From contig OY755171.1 in assembly GCA_963576735.1 (NCBI GenBank), positions 16,306,001 through 16,370,000 on the forward strand: a stretch of 64,000 bases of DNA, given 5' to 3'. Origin of the DNA: Bedellia somnulentella. Its lineage: Eukaryota > Arthropoda > Insecta > Lepidoptera > Bedelliidae. Of the stretch, positions 56,903-64,000 are shown one piece after another. Positions within the stretch are counted from its first letter, which is position 1. The number at the start of each line of letters is the position of its first letter. The position numbers and the translations under genes are program-made. Under the pieces are notes generated by a model. The model did not search any database. It saw only the letters and a program-made list of their open reading frames with translations, and was not told the DNA's origin.

Positions 56903-58887
56903 AAACTAAACGGAAAATGTAGTTTTAACAAAGTAGTTTTAAAAAAGTCTCCATCAAATCCAATTCTCAAAAAAACATATACTCGGTATAGGAACTTCTG
57001 CAATATTTTGCTTCGCAAAGTGAAACAAGAGTATGAAAAAACAGAATTGGAAAAGGCTTGTGCAAAAAATATTAAGGCAACTTGGCAGGTGATTAACTCG
57101 ATCACTAACTACAAGCCAAGGAAAACAAAGAGTCTTGACTTATTACTGGGAAGTACTGATAAATCACTCACTGTCTCCAATGTAAATAGGTACTTTGCTA
57201 ATGTAGGAAAATCTTTAGCCCAAAAAATACTTAAAAACAGTGCAAACGATCAGATAATAACGGAAACCACGCTCACAAAGTCCCAATGTAATTCCTTTGT
57301 ATTGGACAGTCCTGACCTTTCTGAGATTATAAGTGTTATTAACAGTCTTAAAAGTAGCTCATCTGCCGGTTTAGATCACATCTCATCTATGGTTATTAAA
57401 AATAACAAAGAATGTCTAGCAAATCTTTTGGTACACATCGTTAACCTATCGTTTGACACTGGTGAATTTCCTTGCAGACTTAAAAAATGTCTAATTCTAC
57501 CAATCTATAAAAGTGGAGACAAGTCAACTTTCTCTAATTATAGACCAATTTCAATTTAATCGACGATTTCAAAAATAATAGAAAAAATAATTAATTTAAG
57601 GTTAATAAAGTTTTTGGATTCCACAAATGCGCTATCCCAAAGTCAATTTGGCTTTCGCAGAAACATGTCTACTGCTGATGCGGTGGCGGGGCTTACAGAG
57701 ACTGTTGCTAAACAACTGGACAGTGGAAAGAAATGCTTGGCAATCTTTTTGGACCTTGCCAAGGCATTTGATTCCGTTTCCATCCAAAAGCTATTAATTA
57801 AACTAGAGAGGATCGGAATACGTGGCATGCAGTTAACACTTTTTGAATCCTATCTAACCTCACGTGTCCAGCAAGTTATCGTTGATGGTGTGGTCAGTAG
57901 TGAGGAAACAGTAACTTATGGTGTCCCACAGGGTAGTGTGCTGGGACCAACACTGTTTTTGATATACATTAACGATATGTGTGAGCTTCAAATATCTTGT
58001 GGTAGCATTTTTACGTTTGCCGATGATACAGCATTGGTCTTCTGGGGTGTATCGTGGGAGCGTACTTTTTCAAATGCACAAAATGGCTTTAACAGAGTAA
58101 GTCTAAATATCGGTAAAACTAAATATATGACGTTTAGTATTAGATCAAATGGTCAACCTAACAACATGAATTATAAAATAATAGCTCACGTTCGAAACTG
58201 TGCTTGGAATCGTAAAAGTTGTGAAGGGTCATGTCAGTGCTTAACTCTAGACAACGTAACATCTATTAAGTATCTTGGGGTAATCATAGATAGCAATTTA
58301 ACTTTCAGACTGCACATTGAATTGCTCGCTTCAAGGGTACGGAAATTAATTGTGATTTTCAAAAATCTACGCCATGTGATTGATAAACGGCTGTTTAAAA
58401 TTACATACTTTGCTCTCTGTCAATCATTACTATCATACTGCATTGACACATGGGGTGGAGCATCCAAGTCTCACATGCTACCCCTAGAAAGAGCGCAAAG
58501 AGCTCTGATTAAAGTTGCTCTGGGGTTAGAATACAAGTATCCTACTGAGCTTTTGTACCAGGAGGCAGATTTGATGACTGTGAGAAAATTGTACATTTCA
58601 CAACTAACCATGAAAATGCATCGCCAAATTAAAGGTACATCCAGCCATGGTAGCAGCAGGAGGCCCCCTAGGTTTAATTACCCAATTTTTAAGACGGCTT
58701 TCATTGGCAGGTTCACGTGCTTCTTAGGTGGTTATCTTTATAACAAAGTTAATGAAAAGATAAAAATTGTTGACTTAAATCGACAAGAAGCTAAGAGGGC
58801 TCTTACGATCTTGCTTAAAAGTCTAAACTACGAAGATGACGAGGGATTGCTTGTTGTTCAAAGATAAATTCAAAACACGCACATTCT

Positions 58888-58928
<41 letters not shown>

Positions 58929-59206
58929 ACACACACATGCACATTCAGACAGTTAAAAAAAAAAAAAAAACATTGTATTCTAAATATGTAATTAAATTTT
59001 ATAGAGTGTAATTAAAATTTTTTAAACAAAAAAAATAATAAGATGTAAATTGTATTTGATTAGAGCTTAAATTAATTAATACTGTATAATTATGTTAGAG
59101 TTCCTGCAATACAGGTTTTTACCTAGTGTGGGGCTCGCTAGCAAACTGTATTGTATTATGTTTGAATGCTAAATAAACGTTTTATTATTATTATTATTAT
59201 TATTAA
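56903..59206 (+). pseudogene. Jockey/CR1-group LINE, one stop codon and a small deletion
   Basis: A plus-strand frame opens at 56903 and runs to 58866 with one in-frame TAA (57557-57559), in the block NYRPISI-stop-STISKIIEK. It starts in the linker before RT (NPILKKTYTRYRN; TWQVINSIT). It continues with LPIYKSGDKSTFSNYRPI, QFGFRRNMSTADAV, motif A IFLDLAKAFD, motif B GVPQGSVLGPTLFLIYIND and catalytic FADD. Just after FADD, near 58085-58110, about a dozen residues normally leading to LNI-KTKYMTF are missing. A Cys-rich insert follows (CAWNRKSCEGSCQC), then YLGVIID and a complete C-terminus. The 3' UTR has (CA)n, an AATAAA at about 59172 and an (ATT)n tail to 59206. Endonuclease absent. Confidence 0.88.
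58889..58942 (+). repeat. (CA)n microsatellite in LINE 3' UTR
   Basis: About 20 CA units with minor interruptions, followed by a poly-A run at about 58955-58970. Confidence 0.92.
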
Positions 59207-60112
59207 ACAGCGAGTATTAAGTTAAGTTTTCAATATAAAATTGTTACTTGCTACGTTGGGTAGTAATTCATTTATGTAAAATGTTTTCCTTATGTGGTAT
59301 AGTTGTATTATTTTTTTGGTGTTAATGCAATAATTAGAGGGTAGTGTGGCATAGGCTCGTTCATTGCAGCCAGCAAATAATTTACATTTGATGAAAACAT
59401 ACCAACAAAAATACTATTCCATAAAAAATAAGCTATTTTTAGAGTAGGCAATTTAAAAATAATATATTAAGTTAATACATAGTGTAATTCTGGATGATTC
59501 ATTATAGTAAAAGAAGAAACTGGAAATCCTACTCACAAATTAAAAACAAGTATCTATTATATGCCCCGTTATTCAAGAATATTAACTACCAAGAAACAAA
59601 CTTTGTTTTCACATTAAATTGTGTCTATATAGGAGTAAAGAAACAAGGGAAGCACATGCTTCTCAGAAAACCAATGTTTGCTCTGCTAAAACATGAAACA
59701 TTCATGAACAGGAATCAAAATCAAGTTGAAAGAGCAGCTGTGAACTTGGCTTTTTTTTCATGTGCACTATTTCCTGTATGTTGTACTCTGCAACAACAAT
59801 ATATTTACGGATAGGTACACTATTCAATTTACTCTCAAATAATTATAATAATGACTTCGTTTTGTTTTAACTGGAACATGTTTTTGAAAATGTGTAAAGT
59901 TTGTGTAATTGTAAATGTGTAATTTATTTTTATCTTGTCGGCAACTTTAAAAAATGAAGAGCGTGACGACCTGAAGAGCTGAAGACTGCTGAAGCTGTGG
60001 ACTGAAGAGTACCAGGCTGCGCTCATAGCGTTTTTACTACACAAAATTTTAGTCTTACAGACACATCGTAACTTGGAGAGCTCAATCACCCTTAGCCTAA
60101 ATTATTTTAATA
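59207..60112. other. Non-coding stretch
   Basis: A 106-codon plus frame at 59494-59814 (opening at ATG within aattctggatgattcatt) has no recognised domain and the composition of AT-rich chance frames. No repeat placed. Confidence 0.35.
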
Positions 60113-60373
60113 ACATACATACATACATACATATACTCACGGCTATATTTCCCTAATTAATAATAAATTCTAATAATAAGGCTAATTATAAATTCCTCAG
60201 CCACTTTTGGAAGTTGAGTGAGGAAAAGATGGTAAGAATAAAGGTTTTTGGTGATGGGTCTCCAACTGCATCGCCCAAAAATCCAATAAAAAGCCCCAAT
60301 ACCCTTAGTCGCCTCTAACGACACCCGTGGGTAGAAAGGGGTAGCGACATTCTAAGCCGGCACTACACGGCAC
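60113..60373 (-). repeat. Family A SINE-like repeat with 11-bp target duplication
   Basis: TATTTTAATAA at 60103-60113 recurs at 60376-60386 on either side of a complete minus-strand copy. A short insertion (taataataaattc...) sits near the tail. Confidence 0.88.
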
Positions 60374-60544
60374 AATATTTTAATAAGTACCAGCATAAAC
60401 CATATTGAGACTAGTATTCTCTTTTGTATTTCTAATTTATGTAAATTTTAACAGTAAAAATGAAAATTTACAATGAAAACTATATTGCAAAATCATTAGT
60501 GTGCATTTTAGCATGCACCTACATGTACTTCATAGAACACGAAC

Positions 60545-60620
60545 ATTCACATAAACTTACGTTGAAAGCAATACCTTCCAGACAACCTTGTAATGGATAT
60601 ATCAATAAATAATACACGAG
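60545..60620 (-). repeat. LINE 3' UTR fragment
   Basis: gaaagcaataccttccagacaacct matches the UTR words at 52500 and 52930; no more of the element is visible. Confidence 0.5.
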
Positions 60621-60743
60621 AGTGCGACAGGTTGATGTACTCCTAATTAAATACGCTTGGCTCACACGATACCCATGTATTGCAAGTTCTTTAGCTAGGT
60701 AATTTAAGCACAAGAATCAATTATTTAGAATGTAAATTTAATT

Positions 60744-61168
60744 GCTGAGTAGTGCAAGCTTAGAAATACCACTAACCCATTTCTTTATATAGGTATTTGT
60801 AAGTTTTGCTGTGTAGTGTCGGCATAGAATAACACTACCCCATTTCTTCCGGTGGGTGTACGTAAGAGGCGACTAACGGATTTGGAGCTTTTAAGGGATT
60901 TTTGGGCGATGTGGTTGGAGACCCATCACCGAAAACCTTTATTTTACCATCTTTCCCCCACTAAAAATTTCCAAAAGTGGCTGAGGAATTTCCAATTTCT
61001 TAGCTCTGGCTACCCCTTCTAGGGATTTATAGCCGTTTGCATATGTATGTATGTATTTGTTAGAGTTGACTTAGGGTATTGATGCTTTTTAAGTGATTTT
61101 CGGACGAAGCAGTTGAAGCAATATTTCTCATTTTTTTCCCCTCTCAACTTCCAAATATGGTTGAGATA
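60744..61168 (+). repeat. Older family A copy, split by a younger one
   Basis: The left part 60744-60803 (tgctgagtagtgcaagctta...cccatttcttt) continues at 61064-61168 (gttgacttagggtattgatg...cccctctcaacttcc). The gap is filled exactly by the copy at 60804-61054. Confidence 0.8.
60804..61054 (+). repeat. Younger family A copy nested in an older one
   Basis: Complete and close to consensus. ATTTGTAAG at 60795-60803 and ATTTGTTAG at 61055-61063 form a 9-bp target duplication with one change. Confidence 0.85.
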
Positions 61169-61183
61169 TTTTTACAATAACTA

Positions 61184-61262
61184 ACATGGCTGAGTGGTTA
61201 GAGCTTGCGCCTATTATGCAGAGAGGCGACAGTTTGAACCCAAGTCGGGCCTACACCAATGT
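61184..61262 (+). mobile_element. tRNA-type SINE family 1, head only
   Basis: catggctgagtggttagagc (A-box side), gtttgaacccaagtcggg (B-box side), then cctacaccaatgtct; interrupted by the family A copy that follows. Confidence 0.7.
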
Positions 61263-61267
61263 CTCTT

Positions 61268-61522
61268 TTACATACATGCATACATATACTCACGGTCATA
61301 AATACCAAAAAGGGGTAGCCAGAGCTTCAGAGCTACAAACTCCTCAGCCACATTTGGAAGTTGATAGGGAACAAGACGGTAGAAATAAAGTAGCGTTGGT
61401 GATGGGTCTTCAACCGCATCGCCCAAAAAACAACATAAAAAAGCCCCATTCCCTAAGTCGCCTCTTACGACACCCGTGGGTAGAAAATGTAGTGACATTC
61501 TAAGCCGGCTCTACACGGCATT
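61268..61522 (-). repeat. Family A SINE-like repeat
   Basis: Tail (acatacatgcatacatat) at the left, start (gtgtagagccggctta on the minus strand) at the right; complete. Confidence 0.85.
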
Positions 61523-61629
61523 TCGTTATGTATTGGCTACCAACGGCTATTGGTTAATGCACCTGAAAACTTAAAAAAAAAAAACTTCGGCAAAGCCATA
61601 AGGAAGAATAATAATTTTGACAGTCTTTG

Positions 61630-61866
61630 TCAGATCACGTAACATTGTCTCGTGGTGTTCAGAGTACCCACGTTTTGTTTGGACAGTGTACGCACGTGAT
61701 AGGTGGCAGGCCTATCGCCGTTTTGTACATATACACTGTCACATGTCTAAGTACAACTTAACCATGGAGGTTTTCTCATGACCAGACAAATTGATGTAGG
61801 CCCTCATCCTCAGTCCTCTACGTGTGCACGGTAAGCGGTGTTATACACAATGAGCTATAACGGCTG
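61630..61866 (-). mobile_element. tRNA-type SINE family 1
   Basis: Body words (gtgttcagagtacccacgtt, gataggtggcaggcctatcgcc) and a diverged head (gagctataacggc) are present; internal deletion between body and head. Confidence 0.75.
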
Positions 61867-61915
61867 CAACTAAAACTATGCACTTACAACTAAAACTAGA
61901 AATATCTTCACCTAC

Positions 61916-62183
61916 ATTATTCTCAAACCATCCACAATCAGCAAACATGAAATACCAGCCAGAGAATATGCTTGTATCTGCATCGAAGATGAAATTCGAA
62001 TTTCGAAATACGTTGGCTTGCAGCAGACTCGAACATCCGGTAACGTGATCCGTCCAACTTCCGGCCGCCTCGACGCCATATTTGTTATCCAGGTGCGAAA
62101 TACAAATGTGTTTCATACGCCATAGGAGCTTGTTTGCTTCCGGTTTGCTTAGTTGCAGTTGCAGATATACATTTAAATGTGCC
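61916..62183 (-). CDS. Probable host-gene exon (unidentified, Cys/Trp-rich, likely extracellular)
   Basis: On the minus strand an AG at 62185-62184 precedes an open stretch ending at a GT (61915-61914, gtaggt; an alternative donor gtgaag lies four bases on). It encodes 89 residues plus one leading base: HLNVYLQLQLSKPEANKLLW, then MKHICISHLDNKYGVE, SWTDHVTGCSSLL, NFIFDADTSIFSGWYFMFAD and CGWFENN. The composition is that of a real protein (four Cys, five Trp), unlike the LINE frames, and no transposon family is recognisable. The leading base completes a Lys codon split with the exon at 62711-62778, and the phases match exactly. The Cys/Trp pattern suggests a secreted or membrane ectodomain, which is inference only. 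I do not recognise the gene. Confidence 0.6.
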
Positions 62184-62237
62184 CTGATTTTGGTATGTTA
62201 AGAGATGGCACATGTTTTTTTATTGCTTTTTGGTAAT

Positions 62238-62466
62238 TGCTGTGTAGTGTCAGTTTGTAACAGCAACAACCCACTTTTTGCCGTGGCAGCGAGGGTGGCG
62301 ACTAAGGGTATTGGGTTTTTTAAGTGGTTCGGTGATGCGGTTGGAGACCTATCACCGACAACTTTAATTTGACAATCTTTTCGCAACTCAATTTTCTAAA
62401 GTGGCTGAGAAACTTTCATTTTAAAGTTCTGGCTACCCCTTCTAGCCGTGAACATAAGAGTGTATG
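62238..62466 (+). repeat. Family A repeat inside the putative intron
   Basis: Complete but diverged copy (tgctgtgtagtgtcagt... tagccgtgaacataagag) between the two host exons, in the opposite orientation to the gene. Confidence 0.8.
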
Positions 62467-62710
62467 TTTTCGGTAATTCTGACACGTATGTTAGCTTTTG
62501 TTTGATATTTTTTCTCAATGTTAGCCGATCCTGCTTGTTTAGTAGAGTAGTATGCAAATACGCTTTGGACGGGTGCGTGCACGGTGGTATTGATATTTAA
62601 TACAAATTTGGTCAGTTTTAAGTCTCTTAGGATGATTTTTGAGAATGACTTCAATCGTTAAATCCAGCTTACTAGATGGGCAGCATTTGGAAAGATGTAC
62701 CAGTCATAAC

Positions 62711-62778
62711 TTATTGCACAGAGCGTAGTCAATATATGCGTCATCAAAAGGCTCAGATTCACAAAACGTGGCGAGTAT
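62711..62778 (-). CDS. Probable host-gene exon, upstream of the 61916-62183 exon
   Basis: On the minus strand, a T-rich run ending tttattgtag precedes 68 bp encoding ILATFCESEPFDDAYIDYALCN and two bases (AA) of a Lys codon. It ends at a GT (gttatg, 62710-62709). Joining to the next exon keeps phase and adds no stop. In the unspliced DNA a TGA follows four bases later, so the frame is open only if spliced. The donor is weak (AA|GTTATG). Two Cys and acidic residues fit the Cys-rich style of the next exon. Further exons must lie outside or be unrecognised. Confidence 0.5.
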
Positions 62779-63865
62779 CTACAATAAAAATAACCGTTAA
62801 ACCTAAATAACACAAAACGATGCGACCGACTACTGAATCAATATTAATATAGTTTAGCTACTGCGGGAGAACTCAATTGTGTAAATATGCTTATTAGGAT
62901 ACAGCGTACCATAATGAATTTTTCATGACACTTGTCTATGTATTTATTTACGAATTCATCAACCCACATTAATTCAATATGATAGGTATGAAATACTGAA
63001 AGAAGCCCCTGGATAAACTACATAAATTAAATAAAATAGCTATAAAGAAAGTCAAGTCGTATCAAGAGGTGAAGAAGAAGGCTAAGAAAAGTGAAGAATG
63101 GCGAGTTGTCCACAGACAAGAGCGTAGCTCTTAAATTCAAGAGGAAGTGAAAAAGTATAAGGTAGACATAAAATTTAATTTTAATATTATTAATTCTTTA
63201 TTTTGTGGCAAAAAAGCTGAAATTTGGCCCTAATATTTGTGTCAATATTAAGACTTGGAGCGGTGGTACTCGTATTTCACTCGTATTTCACACTTTAAGT
63301 GTTATAAATACTTAGACTGTCAATGACCAGCTTTCTATTAGAAAAACATTGGGGCAAACACTTTTGCGAACTACAAATTAGTTGATTTTTTATCAAAATC
63401 AAAAATATAATTTATTGTTTTGTAGATAATGATTTATCTGATGAAACTCTATAAATTCTTCGTATTTTAAGTCTAAGACTTCAGAAAACAAACTTTCTGT
63501 CAGTACCCAACTATGTAAACGTAAGACGTATTACAAACAACTGTTAAGTAAACAGTTCTTCATTCCAAAGTTCACAACTTACTACTTAGCGTACATTATA
63601 TAAAGCAGCAACAACAAACTTAACTAAATAAGGTCTGGACTTAAATAATTTGTATTCAAGAAGAATGCAACAAAGGGAAGCCCGCGGCAACAGAAAAGTT
63701 TTAGGGCTTGTTAACAACTGGTTTTAAGAGCAAACCATTCTGAATACTTGATGTCCATTACAGCTTTATGTAAGACATGGTCCAATAGAACTGCACACAT
63801 CATATGTAATATATTGGAGATAAAAAGAATTAGACGTTTTACATCCTCTGACTACTTTTTTTAGG
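62779..63865. other. Non-coding stretch with one Lys-rich frame
   Basis: A 43-codon plus frame at 63003-63134 (KPLDKLHKLNKIAIKKVKSY, KKKAKKSEEWRVVHRQERSS, stop) is more protein-like than its surroundings but short and unplaced. The rest is AT-rich. Confidence 0.3.
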
Positions 63866-63897
63866 ATTTATGGCCGTGAGTATATGTATGTATGTAT
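63866..63897 (+). repeat. Family A tail stub
   Basis: ggatttatggccgtgagtat and then (ATGT)n, the last ~30 bp of the family with nothing upstream. Such stubs are expected from strong 5' truncation. Confidence 0.75.
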
Positions 63898-64000
63898 ATT
63901 TATTATTTACACTTCGGGTGCCTGCTTTTTTGTGTACATTATCTATTTAATCTTAAAGCACCATCCACATAAGCACAACGTAAATCTGCTAATTTTTTTT

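Noticed and set aside
59494..59814. 106-residue gene
   Set aside because: No domain, signal, or exon-like borders; composition fits a chance frame in AT-rich DNA.
63003..63134. Lys-rich C-terminal exon on the plus strand
   Set aside because: Only 43 codons, no clear splice acceptor, and Lys-rich frames are common in A-rich DNA.

Overview
The window reads as AT-rich, repeat-dense DNA from an insect genome, most likely a moth or butterfly. The pointers to Lepidoptera are: Helitrons of the TCTATACTTATAATAA...CACTAG type carrying a (GTCT)n tract; several LINE families of the jockey and RTE type; a LINE with a restriction-like endonuclease sitting in TAA repeats; a mariner; and many SINEs. This is inferred from memory of those families, not from a database search. 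No bacterial features, CRISPR arrays, rRNA or free-standing tRNA genes were seen. Nearly all long reading frames belong to mobile elements, and most are truncated or broken.

Layout. 0-12 kb: tRNA-type SINEs (families 1 and 2), copies of a short dispersed repeat here called family A, a Copia relic (741-1144) and a LINE C-terminus (8442-9095). 12-15 kb: an R4/Dong-like LINE fragment between TAA repeats, a possible Harbinger relic and a 609-bp fold-back element. 17-21 kb: a jockey-type LINE on the minus strand and a Helitron. 23.7-27.9 kb: a structurally complete DIRS-type retrotransposon (minus strand) with gag, a damaged RT frame and an open tyrosine-recombinase frame. 31.2-31.9 kb: an odd palindromic LTR derivative. 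39-40 kb: a second Helitron. 40.4-43.8 kb: a BEL/Pao-type LTR element of the same family, its 3' LTR split by a 778-bp inverted-repeat element. 44-47 kb: RTE and jockey relics and a mariner. 50-59 kb: three large LINEs, one nested inside a SINE. 61.9-62.8 kb: two exons of a probable host gene on the minus strand, the only good host coding evidence found. The rest is low-complexity, non-coding DNA.

How the parts relate. Family A (about 20 pieces) has 8-15 bp target-site duplications and ends in (TATG)n. Its last ~50 bp resemble the end of a LINE (family B) whose coding tails are also scattered here, so family B is the likely machinery that copies family A. In the two LTR elements, the final ~45 bp of the 5' and 3' LTRs differ in the same way, which ordinary reverse transcription does not predict. 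Nesting (LINE in SINE, family A in family A, inverted-repeat element in LTR) gives relative ages.
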